A stretch of DNA of 32,552 nucleotides from Bifiguratus adelaidae. Taxonomy: Eukaryota; Mucoromycota; Endogonomycetes; Endogonales. The DNA lies in the NCBI GenBank assembly GCA_002261195.1, contig MVBO01000160.1, positions 1-32,552 on the forward strand, written 5' to 3'. The notes beneath the pieces are model-generated. The model was not told where the DNA came from, ran no database searches, and was given only the letters and a program-made list of their open reading frames with translations. The translations under genes and the position numbers were made by a program. This document shows positions 12,350 through 22,547 of this stretch, piece after piece. How positions within the stretch are numbered: the first letter of the stretch is position 1; every line of letters begins with the position of its first letter.

Positions 12350-12565
12350 ATGGCGTCAATGTCGCAGTATGCTCATGGAGAGCTCGCTGTGGTGCCCTAC
12401 GCCTATGGAGGGAAAAATTGCTAAGAGAGACCTGCAAAAAGAATTGTTGCTTTGATAGAGGATGAATGGCTCCAATTGATCTGCCATTCCTGCTTTTTTT
12501 TTCTAGGCATTCAGTCTATATTCCTATTGTACATTTTGTCCGTGTGCGCGCGCCACATGATGCCC

Positions 12566-13166
12566 CTATATCTCATTGCTCTTTGCTTCTAGTCCCTGCC
12601 GATCAATGACGTCTTGTAATCCCTTCAGATAGGGATCAGCATCCATAATGACCTTTTCCACAAAGAAATCCTCGGACACACCATCGATCCGCCGCCAAGT
12701 TACCTTGCGTAATCGTGTGGATGGTCCGTGACGCAATGCCCCAAGCGTTGTATGACTCGTCCGTTGTCGTCCAAAAAAGGTCAGCGTCTCCAGCTGGACC
12801 TTGAGATCCGGTGAAATTCGAAGCGATATAGGCACATTGGGAGCGCCTTTACGGTAGAGCGCTATATCACGCGGGGAGGCTTCGACCGATAGCCTCGTCA
12901 CGTAGGGTGCCGTCACTCGATGGATAAACAAAGAGGGAAAGAGCGAGGAGGAGGCGGCTATATACAAGCGTTTGAGTAGGCCGATCTTTCCGCCCATGAC
13001 ACCACTTGCCTACCAAAGCACCCATCACTGGAGCTGTCTCATTCACCAAGATCATGGGAACAGTCACCGCAGCACAGACGGTAAACAGCGAGGCCGTCAT
13101 CTTGTATTTGAGTATCGCATCTCTCTGTGGTCCTTCATAGACGATGGTCCATGGCTTGAGTCGCAT
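12566..13166 (-). CDS. Small two-helix membrane protein, TMEM186/TMEM70-like (probably mitochondrial)
   Basis: Exons 13166-13022 and 12957-12566 (intron 12958-13021, 64 nt) join in frame to about 178 aa. The protein has IVYEGPQRDAILKYKM, then a hydrophobic segment (ASLFTVCAAVTVPMILV), a short loop, and a second weaker hydrophobic stretch ending HRVTAPYVTRL. It then has a soluble C-terminal half with LETLTFFGRQRTSHTTL. This layout (YEG start, hairpin of two helices, PYV, then a beta-rich part naming a colour-coded 'FFGR' turn) resembles the fungal TMEM70/TMEM186/TMEM223 group, whose animal members help assemble respiratory complexes. I infer the family from layout and short motifs only. No clear presequence precedes the chosen Met, so an upstream exon may be missing. 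The donor choice (13021) is the one that keeps frame. Confidence 0.6.
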
Positions 13167-13308
13167 GGCCTAAGCTTACATTTGATTGGTTCATTCTACA
13201 TGACATCAGCCACACTTGGGATCTTGGGTCTCTTCTTGACCGACTCTCTCTCTCTTGTGCTTTCTGCTCCCTGTTTGCTCTCTGTTCTCTTTCTTCTTAC
13301 TTGTGGTC

Positions 13309-15033
13309 ATGGGGAAGGGTAGTAGGGCACGGATTCATAGTTCAGCTGGTTTATTGGAACGACATGCTTTTCTACCTCAGAAGGCTCCTCCTGCTCCTCC
13401 GGTATTGGAGGCACCGGTAGACGTGCCCACCTACACTACATCCCCTCACGACCGCATACATGTGCATCATCGATTCACATCTAAGTATAGACAGGGTCAT
13501 GTGGTGGATGAGCACCAGGACCCTCCCATGTTCACCTTGATGACCACGTATCTGAGCTACTTGATCTTGATCTTGTTTGGACACTTGCGCGACTTCTTTG
13601 GCAAGATCTTCAAGCGTCAAAAGTTTAAGAACCTCAAGGAACAAGATGTGAGTCGCTGGTGCGTCATTGAAAATTGGTTTTTGACTGACAATGTGGGGGC
13701 ATCCTAGGGTTATGCTGCACTCAATTCCGACTTTGACAATTTCTACATTCGTCGTCTCAAGACGAGAATCAATGACATCTTTTTTCGTCCAGTAACGGGT
13801 GTGCCTGGTCGCACTATCAAGGTGATTGATCGGGTCTCGGATGATTACAACAAGACCTTCAAATTTCCCGGTACAACGACCGAATGTCTCAATTTCGGTT
13901 CGTACAATTATCTGGGATTTGCGCAGAATAAGGGTCCTTGCGCGGATGCCGTCAAGAAGGTGGTTGAGGAGTATGGTCTCACCTCCTCATCCGCTCGTGG
14001 TGAAGTAGGCACACTAGAGCTTCACACAAAGACCGAGGAACTCGTTGCACGATTTGTCGGCAAGCCGCGCGCAATGATTGTGTCAATGGGTTTCGCTACC
14101 AATTCCACCACGATACCCGCCTTGGCCTCCAAGGGAACCCTCATCATTTCCGACGCCCTAAACCACGCCTCCATCGTCTTTGGCGCGCGGCTTTCCGGCG
14201 CGTTTGTCAAAGTGTTCAAGCATAATGATGTCAAGGATCTTGAGTATGTCCTGCGTGAAGCCATCTCACAAGGACAACCAAGGACCCACCGACCTTGGAA
14301 GAAGATTTTGGTCATGGTCGAAGGCCTCTATTCCATGGAAGGCGATATTGTCGATCTGCCCGGGATTCTGGCACTCAAGCCGAAATACAAGTTTAGCTTG
14401 TATGTCGATGAAGCTCACTCAATCGGTGCACTCGGACCTAATGGCAGAGGCGTGTGCGATTACTTCGGTATTGATCCCACCAAGGTGGACATTTTGATGG
14501 GTACCTTTACAAAGTCCTTTGGTGCTGCCGGAGGCTACATTGCCGCCAACACCGATATCATTGATCACCTCAAACTCCATTCCCACTCTTATACCTATTC
14601 CGAGTCCATTTCCACCGTCGTATTGGCACAAATCTATAGTTCAATGCGCATCATCTCTGGCGAAGATGGCACGGGTGAAGGGCGGCTTCGTCTGGAACAA
14701 CTCGCCTGGAATGCCAGATACTTGCACAACAACCTTCGCAAATTGGGCTTTATCGTCTATGGCGATCGCGACTCACCCATCGCTCCTCTCATGCTCTATC
14801 ATCCTGCCAAAATCCCTGCCGTCAGCCACGAACTCCTTCGAGCTGGTATCGCCGTCGTCATGGCCGCGTACCCGGCCGTACCACTCATTACAGCCCGCGT
14901 ACGCTTTTGCCTCAGTTCTGCGCATACCAAAGAGGACATTGACTATCTATTGCAAGTCCTGGACGAGATGGGCGATCGCATGGGTTTGAAACTTGCCAAG
15001 AAGAAAGGACGAGACGTGGTGGACGAATGGTGA
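13309..15033 (+). CDS. LCB2: Serine palmitoyltransferase subunit 2 (LCB2)
   Basis: PLP-dependent catalytic subunit that condenses serine with palmitoyl-CoA to 3-ketosphinganine, the first step of sphingolipid synthesis in the ER. Exons 13309-13647 and 13708-15033 (60-nt intron) give 554 aa, close to yeast Lcb2. A basic N-terminus is followed by a membrane segment at about residues 74-95 (MTTYLSYLILILFGHLRDFF). The alpha-oxoamine synthase fold shows LNFGSYNYLGF, SSSARGEVGTLELH, DALNHAS, VEGLYSMEGDIVDLP, YVDEAHSIGALG and GTFTKSFGAAGGY. In that last motif Lys382 is the expected PLP Schiff-base lysine. The start is the first Met in frame that leaves a normal N-terminus. The gene is divergent from the small membrane protein gene (142 bp between starts) and convergent with PPX1. 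Confidence 0.96.
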
Positions 15034-15209
15034 TCTCGATGCTCGCGGCACCGCACGCATTCCCCGTATATCCCTTGATTGGTTTCGTCTCTGCATACCC
15101 TCATAGAACAACTATAGACACATTCTAATCATTCTCCCTTCCCCTGTAATTGTATATCATTCCTAATTGACTTGTCTATAGATGCGTTGCAACCAATCTA
15201 CATGTGCGT

Positions 15210-16442
15210 CTACATCTGGATTAATTCCTGCAAGAAGGGCCACACTTGTTTGCGAGAACTTTTGATGTTCAGTTGTCGCCAAGCCTTGGCGTCCTTCAAC
15301 TCGTGCTGATCGTCGATCTTCATCTCTCGCAAATCCAACACAGACTTGACCTGATGATCTCTATCCTCTACGAGACGTTCGAGTAGGAAGCGCCCTTTGG
15401 ATTCAATTACCATCACCACCAACTCCCTCTCAAACCCACGCTTCTTTTCCTCCTCGCTCCGCCCTTCGCGTTCGTGATCAAATGCCGTCATGATCACCCC
15501 CACATCAACGCCCCTCTCCTTGAACCATGCACGACATTGTTCCATCACCTTGTCCAGTCCACCCTCTCGTTGAGCCCATCTTTGCAGGGTCCATGTGACC
15601 GCGGCAATCCCGACCTCGATCCCGCTCGAGAACTGCTTGTAATCCTTGCAAAGTAAGGAAGGTGTCGGTAACCGCGACAGATCCGCTTTAGCGTGTTGAA
15701 GTCCGTCGTAGTAGTCGATTCGGTCTTGTTTGGTCGTAAAAGCAAGCGGTAACAAAAAGTCAGCTACCTCTTGATCTTTAGGACGGGTACGCCCATAGAA
15801 TGGCTCGAGGTTCACGGTATCGACCAAAAGAGGTGCACACGCCAATAGCGCCAACGAATGTACCCAATCTGGTGCTTCGGTCGCTAAAAGGGAGCGCCAT
15901 GCGTCCAGGTAATAGTGTACAATGTGCGTAACGCATGATCCGACAGGTTCAATGATGCGAAGACCGCCTTTTCGCGTTCCTTCTTCGTACAGGTGTTCAT
16001 CCATGTGATGATCGAGGATGCCCTTGACGACATCGGACCAGCCTTCAAAGGGCTTTGTGAGTTTATTGTGATCCACCAGGATGATATCTTTCGGTACGCC
16101 ATTAACAGCTCGGGAAAGGGTATCTAGACATACCAGGTGTTGGGGTTCGATGCCTAGCTTTTCCAAGACGTAGACGAGTTCAGGGCGTAGATGCAGGTCC
16201 TGGGATGGAATATGGATGATGGGAATGTATCGTTTGGCGGACAAGGAGTGCTTGAGGTGGTGTGCTAGAAAGCAAAAGGTCACGGCCGAGATGACGGAAT
16301 CCAAATCTGACGCGGCATGAGTCTGAGACACGCGACGGAGCTTGTCCCTCTTACCTGCAGATTCATTGCCAATGACTAGACACACGTCGGTCGTCTCGGC
16401 AAGATGCGCTTTGGACTGCGCAAGGAAGGCATTGATGGACAT
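15210..16442 (-). CDS. PPX1: Exopolyphosphatase PPX1 (DHH family)
   Basis: Releases phosphate from the end of inorganic polyphosphate chains, in cytosol or mitochondria. Exons 16442-16355 and 16306-15210 give about 394 aa, the yeast Ppx1 size. Splicing out 16307-16354 produces VIGNESADLDSVISAVTF, the metal-binding DxD motif I of DHH phosphoesterases. Later motifs are DIILVDHNKLT and GILDHHMDEH (the DHH signature), then a DHHA2-type C-terminal domain. The intron is 48 nt, a multiple of three, and has no stop, so the unspliced frame stays open (410 aa) but has a 16-residue insert at the active site. Splicing is preferred because it restores the motif. Its start codon is 33 bp from that of the divergent GNAT gene. 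Confidence 0.93.
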   Translation of the reverse strand: MSINAFLAQSKAHLAETTDVCLVIGNESAGKRDKLRRVSQTHAASDLDSVISAVTFCFLAHHLKHSLSAKRYIPIIHIPSQDLHLRPELVYVLEKLGIEPQHLVCLDTLSRAVNGVPKDIILVDHNKLTKPFEGWSDVVKGILDHHMDEHLYEEGTRKGGLRIIEPVGSCVTHIVHYYLDAWRSLLATEAPDWVHSLALLACAPLLVDTVNLEPFYGRTRPKDQEVADFLLPLAFTTKQDRIDYYDGLQHAKADLSRLPTPSLLCKDYKQFSSGIEVGIAAVTWTLQRWAQREGGLDKVMEQCRAWFKERGVDVGVIMTAFDHEREGRSEEEKKRGFERELVVMVIESKGRFLLERLVEDRDHQVKSVLDLREMKIDDQHELKDAKAWRQLNIKSSRKQVWPFLQELIQM

Positions 16443-16475
16443 GGCGCAGTCCGAAAAGATGGTTTGCTTTCAGAC

Positions 16476-17403
16476 ATGGCCGAGTATGTCTACAAGCTCG
16501 GTAGCGAGTATAGCGTACAACAGCAAGTGGCCTTTCATAACCTTGCGTTTCAGCAGTACATTGTAGAGTTTACGCTTGGTGTGGAAGAACTCGAGCTTGC
16601 CTTCAACTGCTGGATGGGTCATGTCAGTTATCTGTCGGTCTACATGCTGACTGCGGAAGGCGACCTGGTGGGTCTGGCGCGAACAGGTAAGCGATCATTG
16701 TGCGTGCGCAAGTCGTTGTATGGGATAGACTAAGGCGCGCTTAGCGCTTCGAGGGTCCCGAGCTTGGTGTGCCGGTTTTGCCCTGGTACCTGAATACCGA
16801 ATCAAGGGTGTCGGCAAGCTTCTCATGCAAGAATATCTCCGTGTGCTCAAGCAACATCCCCTCGTTCGGTCCGTTCAATTGGAAGTCTTTTCACAGAATA
16901 TCGCGGCCAGAAGGTTATATGAGCGCGTGGGATTCACCAAGAACTTGCATCTCGAAGGTTTCGAGTTTCCAGAGGTATCTAGCTTGACTGTACCCGCCAA
17001 CGGTGATTGGATGACGGAATTGACGGATCGGATTGACGTTCGATTGCCTTGGCTTCAACATACGGTCGATTACAGTTGGCAACGCGAACTGAGCACCCTC
17101 ATTAATCGAGGTGCTAAGCAATTCACGATACGACGGCGGGATGGTACCTTGGTATTTGCCATGGTCCTTGTTGCACGTAAGCAAGAGACAGATACCCTAA
17201 GTATCCTTGCCTTCGCGTTCGAAACGCCACCGACGCAAGAAGAATTAGTGCACTACCTATCACTGGCTGCCCAAAAGCTCGAACGGAACAAAGTGGATAT
17301 AACCGAAGAGCCAAATACGTCCAACATGGGCAAGTTGCTATTGGCATGTGGATTTAAGAGCTCATATACAGAGCACCACATGATCTTGCACTTTGACAAA
17401 TAG
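16476..17403 (+). CDS. Two-domain GNAT N-acetyltransferase, copy 1
   Basis: Acetyl-CoA-dependent N-acetyltransferase of unknown substrate. Exons 16476-16686 and 16745-17403 (58-nt intron) give 289 aa. The first domain runs to about residue 125: LAFQQYIVEF, GHVSYLSVYML, then across the splice LARTG/ALRGSRAW. It continues with VPEYRIKGVGKLL (the RxxGxG acetyl-CoA loop, Arg89 to Gly94) and VFSQNIAARRLYERVGF (the usual NxxAxxLYExxGF end of GNAT folds). The second domain (IDVRLPWLQHTVDYSWQREL to the end) lacks an obvious second acetyl-CoA loop and looks like a degenerate GNAT-like half. The layout resembles bacterial two-domain GNATs (VPEYRGxGIG...QNExAxxLYxxxGF, then RPxWQ). An in-frame Met at 16404 would overlap the PPX1 start, so 16476 is preferred. 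Paralogous to 18937-19866. Confidence 0.85.
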
Positions 17404-17879
17404 AGAAGAACCTGTAGACCGTAAACCGCAGACAACATGCGACGCCAGATTTGGCCAGTCTTATACCTCATTTGGAAATGATCGACCCCGCTTTTAGGGG
17501 CGGCGCGAGTGGATCGATTGACTGCGCGCACGCAATAAATGTGCGATTGCTAAGGCGGGTCAACGATGTGTACAGGTTACCCCATATGACGCTACTGCGC
17601 ATCTATCGTTTACATTCCGACAAGGCGAAGCAAGTCGCATTGTCAATCCCGATCCAGTTTCGCTCAATATTGGTTGATAAGCCTGCGCCGCCCCGTATTA
17701 TTGTAATGGCTTGCTGTATAAGACTGTCACCAATCTGATCAATGTTGCTTTGTTGATCGCCTGATTACCTGTGGAGCGTTCAAATAATGATATCAACGAA
17801 GGCAGAGAGGGTCTGCAAGGATCTGTACGTCCTTTCGGGGATGGAAAAAATGCACCTCCTGTTATTGAATGTCACTTGC
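17404..17879. other. Spacer between GNAT copy 1 and the decayed copy
   Basis: About 475 bp with no convincing gene. A short stretch at about 17537-17610 reads INVRLLRRVNDVYRLPHMTL, which loosely matches IDVRLPWLQHTVDYSWQREL of the GNAT genes, so it could be a further worn fragment. That resemblance is weak and might be chance. Confidence 0.35.
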
Positions 17880-18651
17880 TTTGCTTTTGATCACGAGAAA
17901 AGACGCAGAAACTCGCATTCAATGTCGCTCTCAGGGACTTGAACGACGTGGTAGATTTTGTAGAATTCAATTTGCCTCCATGGCTCTGTCAGTATTTGTC
18001 GTGCTATTGCCGTATACTTTGGCTTACGATACTCGCCCAGCCTGTTTGCAAATTATGATGGTGACATGAGGGTGAGAGGGACCAGCTAACCTTGCAACCT
18101 GCCTTCTTTCGAAATGTCATTAAATCGAACAAAAGACTTGAACAGTGGAGGCTTATTACGATCCGGAATATCCAGACTGGTCTGCTTCTACAAGCGCTGT
18201 GTTCACAAACAATGACATCGTTACCCGAACTCTCGTACGAGAGCATGTTTCGACTCGTTTTTCTCGCACCGAAAGCATGATGCTGTCGCTCGGCATTCAC
18301 CTGCTATTACCTTGGCCTCAGCAGTTCAAAAATTATGCCTGGTCTCGCGATGTTCATACAGTCATCTCAGCAAGCAAGGTACAAGTCACGTCCGAGAGCC
18401 CGATGGCAATCTTCTGTACCTCTGGGCGAACACTTTGTTCATCTTTGGCTGGAGGTCGTATACTTTGCCGGAGTCTGCTGTCCTTGGCGGCTGTATATGT
18501 GCTGCAGTCGCGTTTACAAAACATCGCACGATGTAAGTGTTGGATGAACAGATCACAGGTGAGATATGACTTATTGATCCAATGCGGATTCAATGCAAGC
18601 GCGACGAGCAGCGCGGAATCAATATTGCACCTCGGGAATGACGAGCCGTAA
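17880..18651 (+). pseudogene. Decayed third GNAT copy (C-terminal half recognisable)
   Basis: The stretch from about 18290 to 18651 matches the C-terminal half of both GNAT neighbours without large gaps. LLLPWPQQFKNYAWSRDVH then TVIS corresponds to VRLPWLQHTIEYPWRREFH then AVIS in copy 2, and TLFIFGWRSYTLPES to TIAIFGWAFNTIPTR. LLIQCGFNASA matches LLCACGFKEGH, and the end is at a TAA in the equivalent place. These blocks lie in different reading frames with stops between, so the copy is broken by at least two frame changes. Upstream, about 17905-18000 encodes LAFNVAL and then WLCQYLS in places reminiscent of LAFQQYI and the GHVSYLS region, but this is much weaker. The acetyl-CoA loop region was not found and is probably lost. 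A 168-aa open frame at 18145-18651 is part of this relic rather than a separate gene. Confidence 0.65.
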
Positions 18652-18936
18652 AGTAAGTCACGCGCTAGACTTGTTCTACGGATCTCGTCTTGGGCAGCAC
18701 CAAATCTCCATTGTCACTGAGAGTTGCAAATTGATCAATATCCGCATTATGACCAAACTGCGAGCTTACGCACACAAGCACAATTGCCCATGCTATTGAG
18801 TAGACATCACGAATGCAAGCGATACAATGCCGCCCAAACTCTGTATGATACAAGATTGCAGTCGAACAATGGATTTGCGGATTTGCATCTCTTAAGATGG
18901 CGCAGTCGATCAAGCACGAGTTCTCCAGCCAAAAGA

Positions 18937-19866
18937 ATGGCCGAGGAGTATGTGTTTAGGCGCGGTAACGAGTTCAGCGTCGAGCAGCAAGTCGAGTTCC
19001 AGAACTTGGCTTTCCAACAGTACATTACGGACTCCACCATCACCGTAGAAGGGTTTGAGCTCGAACTCAATGCCTGGTGGGGTCATGTCAGCTACCTCTC
19101 GGTGTACATGTTCACCAAAGAAGGAGAACTAGTTGCCTTCTCTCGGACAGGTAAGGTGCCAAGGACAACGCACATCAATAGCTGACGCAGGAATCCAGCT
19201 CTTCGAGGGTCAAGAGCTTGGTGTGCCGGATTAGCAGTGGTACCTGAATACCGAAGTAAGGGCGTCGGCAAGCTCCTCATGGCAGAATATCTTCGCGTGC
19301 TCCGAACAAGCCCTCTGGTCCAGACTGTACAACTTGACGTCTATCAAGAGAACCCTGGTGCGATCAAGCTTTATGAACGATCCGGCTTCACCAAGAATTT
19401 CGAGTTCTCCATGTTAAGCCTGGACGATGTAGCCTCCCTGAAGGGGTATCAAATCACCAACACATGCGACATGGAGGTATCCAAAGAGATGGATGTACGG
19501 TTACCTTGGCTTCAGCATACCATAGAATATCCATGGCGACGCGAGTTCCATGCAGTGATCAGCCGACCTCTATTTCAAATCACCTTCAAGAATGATGCCG
19601 CGCTGGTTCTGGGCATGATTCTTTGTCCTGGCTTACAGGCATCGGATACCATAGCCATCTTTGGCTGGGCTTTCAATACGATACCAACCCGCGACGAACT
19701 AGCCACCATGATCTATACCGCAGCAACCACAATGGACAAACGAAAATTGACTATACCCTACGAATCAGACAATGCTAACATGTCGCAACTATTATGCGCA
19801 TGTGGCTTCAAAGAAGGACATAGAGCCAATCACATGGTACTACTAGACTTGGTGAATAAAGATTGA
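18937..19866 (+). CDS. Two-domain GNAT N-acetyltransferase, copy 2
   Basis: Close paralogue of 16476-17403. Exons 18937-19150 and 19199-19866 (48-nt intron) give 293 aa. The intron sits at the same place and phase as in copy 1, right after the RTG codons, so it was present before duplication. Shared blocks are LAFQQYI, WGHVSYLSVYM, LRGSRAWCAG, VPEYRSKGVGKLLMAEYLRV, YQENPGAIKLYERSGFTKNF, and the second-domain MDVRLPWLQHTIEYPWRREF. RSKGVG is the acetyl-CoA loop, so the enzyme looks active. An upstream in-frame extension to 18724 has no resemblance to copy 1, so the Met at 18937 is chosen. The 18652-18936 spacer shows nothing else. The substrate is unknown. Confidence 0.87.
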
Positions 19867-19881
19867 TATTGTCCTAACATG

Positions 19882-20832
19882 TTACATCTTTGAGCTTATG
19901 CTAGCACCGCCATCTACGACGATCACGGCACCATTGGTATAATGACCAGCTCGACTGGATAGGTAAAGTGCAGTGCCAGCGATATCTTCAGGTGTGCCGA
20001 CGCGGTGGACAGGTACTCGATCCACAATGACATCGCCAAACTTTTCGAGCGTCTCTTTCATCATCTTTGATGGGAACGATCCGGGAGCAATAGCGTTGAC
20101 GAGGATGTGCTTATCAGCCAAATGCGTCGCAAGATGCTTTGTGAGCTGATGCACAGCGGCCTTGGAAGCTGAGTAAGCATAGGTACCGTGAGAAGGTGTG
20201 GTCAGGCCGGCGATAGAACCAATATTGATAACGACGGACGGCTGCTCGTGCGTTGACTTTGCCGAGAGCAATGGAAGGGCTCTACGGGTACCATAAGTAT
20301 GGATACCATACATGCGCATCTCCCAAAACTTACAATTGTGTGACGGTAAAGACGCGCTTGACGTTCAGATCCATAACTTTTTGGAAAGCGGCTTCGGGAT
20401 AGTCCTCGACGGTCGCACCCCAGGTAGCACCAGCGTTGTTAATGAGCACATCGAGATCTGCAAGGTAACATTGAGCCAATGGCCGCTGACCGAACCGTCT
20501 CCAACTTACGATCTTCGTGTTTCGCCAACTCCTTGAGTAACTTTTCACAATCCTCGTACTTTTGCAAATCGGCGGGAATAGGGATACAATTGCCAGGTCC
20601 CTTTTGCGTCAACCGCTTCGCCACCTCATCACACGCCTTTGCTTGACGACTTGAAATATAGACCTTTGCCCCGCTCTCCACAAAGCCCTAGACGAAGCTT
20701 ATGTCAGCAAACCCCGCACACCTCTGTCTCGACACTTACTGTAGCCATCATTTCCCCGATACCACGACTTCCACCGGTAATCAGGACGACCTTGTTCTTG
20801 ACGCTAAACAGTTGTTTCATGTCCATGGCCAT
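19882..20832 (-). CDS. Short-chain dehydrogenase/reductase with a C-terminal SKM (probable peroxisomal signal)
   Basis: Classical NAD(P)-dependent SDR of about 264 aa in four exons: 20832-20740, 20687-20510, 20457-20334 and 20281-19882. Motifs are VVLITGGSRGIGEMMA (TGxxxGIG cofactor loop), the VYISSRQAKACDEV strand end whose Arg suggests NADP(H), LINNAGATWGA (NNAG), INIGSIAG (catalytic Ser), and YAYSASKAA (YxxxK). VNAIAPGSFPSKM and VDGGASISSKM end the fold. It resembles fungal relatives of 3-oxoacyl-ACP reductase / RhlG-type SDRs; the substrate is not deducible. The last three residues, SKM, fit the peroxisomal PTS1 consensus, so a role in peroxisomal acyl or alcohol metabolism is possible. 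All three introns are exactly 52 nt. A GA-rich tract (about 20846-20868) lies just before the start. Confidence 0.88.
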
Positions 20833-21281
20833 GTTGGAGAAGCAAAAGAGAGAGAGAGGGGAGAGACTAGGATGGCCGACAATCACACGCTGAGAGGTGT
20901 GTGATAATTTCAGCTGACACAGAGAGAATGAAGGCTAGGAGAGACCGCAGAATTTACGACCCTAGCCCAATCAATGCGGTTCAAGGGTGCAGGCACAGAG
21001 GTGTTCTATGGGGGCCTGCCAAGGGGTGTGCGAAATGGTTGGCTACTGCGAGCATGCCTCATGCACACTATCGGCAACTTGTTAGTATTCGGCCTAGTTG
21101 TTCCCCGTGTTACCATGGGACCAGTCATACTATCCAGCATCCAAATGTACGATTGGACAGATACAACAGGTTGCCGTCAGCAGGATAGGAGCAAGCCAGG
21201 TACAAACCACCTTGCCAACCTGTTGCAAGCAGCCCAAGGCATCGCTTGGATACACTTACTGTTAATCCTGTGCCCTTGTCC

Positions 21282-21287
21282 CACGTG
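21282..21287. promoter_or_regulatory. CACGTG E-box
   Basis: Context CCCACGTGACC, about 450 bp upstream of the SDR start. CACGTG is bound by fungal bHLH factors of the Cbf1/Pho4 type. A single hexamer can arise by chance, so function is uncertain. Confidence 0.3.
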
Positions 21288-22536
21288 ACCACTGTACCCC
21301 GTACGACCATAAAGAGACTACTCCGGGACAAGGTCACGGCCCTAGGGGAGTCGGCCGGGAAGTCGTCAAAGGGGAGAACATGCCAAACGATCAGCACGCC
21401 ACCAGATCTCCACCTTCCGTGGTGAGGTTAGGACGGAGCAAATACGGAGACTGCTCCGTAGATAGATTTCCGCTTATGTGTAGCTGATCCTGATGAACCA
21501 TGCACACTTATGCACAACCGACGATTTGGGTGCTGCGGAGATAAGCGGTCCCGGCTCAAATGTCGTTACTATAGTCATTTTATTGGATGTTGTTTCTGCT
21601 GAATTACTATCGTCCTTGCAAACGCGCATTCATATATATATCCGATGCTTCTGCTGGTGCGCTTTTCTTCCTCTCTCTCTTGCCTTGTTCTTTCAGGGTG
21701 CTAATACATCTCTTTTACGTTTATTTCCACTCCGGTCTTCTAGCTACTCTTCAAGTTCTACACCTGTATAGCGGTTACACACTAGGTCGGTGCGTCAGGA
21801 GGGTCGCGTGAAGGCGACGGCAGGGGACGATAATCCTCCCAATCGAACATGGCATGTCAGCAATCCGGACCATGATTTGATGCGGTCTGGAAGCCGCGTA
21901 ACATCGGAGGAAGGTGCGAACAGGGTCAACGCCGGCGATGTGTTCAGCGTAAGGACTGGGCCTGCTTCCGTGGGTAGGCCCTTTCCCATTTCGTCTCCTT
22001 CGCCGGAGGAGCAAGGAGTACGTCTCTGGGCGCCCTTTTCTTTCACTGGAGACGGAAAACATGTTAATACGGCCTCGCCTTTTACATTTCTACACACCTT
22101 GCTTTTTTTGTTCATAAGAAAATATCATAAACCACACAAACACACACATTTAAACTCCGTTTGGCTGAATCTCTGGCCCTTGAAGTCATGATCCTTTGCC
22201 TGCTCGTGTCTTTTGAGGCTGCCTGGGATGTTGTTTTATGTACCCTACTGGTCTTTGTGCACAGTCATAGTCGTTGTACGATGCATAGCCAAAAGAAGCT
22301 GTATATTTATATAAAATATGACCCCAAAATGACCCAATATATATGTTTTTGCGCACCGACCTCAGATATTCCCCGAAAGGCGGATGACCACTTGCTTAAA
22401 TTTTCCATTCATACCTGTAAGGTAGTCGTTAAACGATTTCCCCCGCTTTCCCCACGTTCAAGCGGACCCAAACCATCCGTGTCCGCAAGGGAAAGCGTGG
22501 GCGAAAAAGAGCAAAGATCGGAGGGCATTGCTCCGC

Positions 22537-22547
22537 ATCACGTGATC
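22537..22547. promoter_or_regulatory. ATCACGTGATC palindrome upstream of beta-mannosidase
   Basis: Cbf1-like core TCACGTGA extended to ATCACGTGATC, ending about 89 bp before the preferred beta-mannosidase start at 22636. The same 11 bases recur at 25663-25673 ahead of the regulator's downstream Met. The match is seen directly; joint control is inferred. Confidence 0.5.

Noticed and set aside
18145-18651. 168-aa open frame as an independent orphan gene
   Set aside because: Its segments and those of a second frame align in order with the C-terminal half of the GNAT neighbours, so it is treated as part of a relic.
20970-21350. Possible tRNA or 5S rRNA gene in the long spacer
   Set aside because: GTTCAAG-like and GTACGACCATA-like strings occur, but no cloverleaf or 5S internal control region could be built around them.
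21790-22191. 133-aa plus-strand and 106-aa minus-strand open frames in the long spacer
   Set aside because: They overlap each other, have low-complexity ends and show no domain, so neither is supported.
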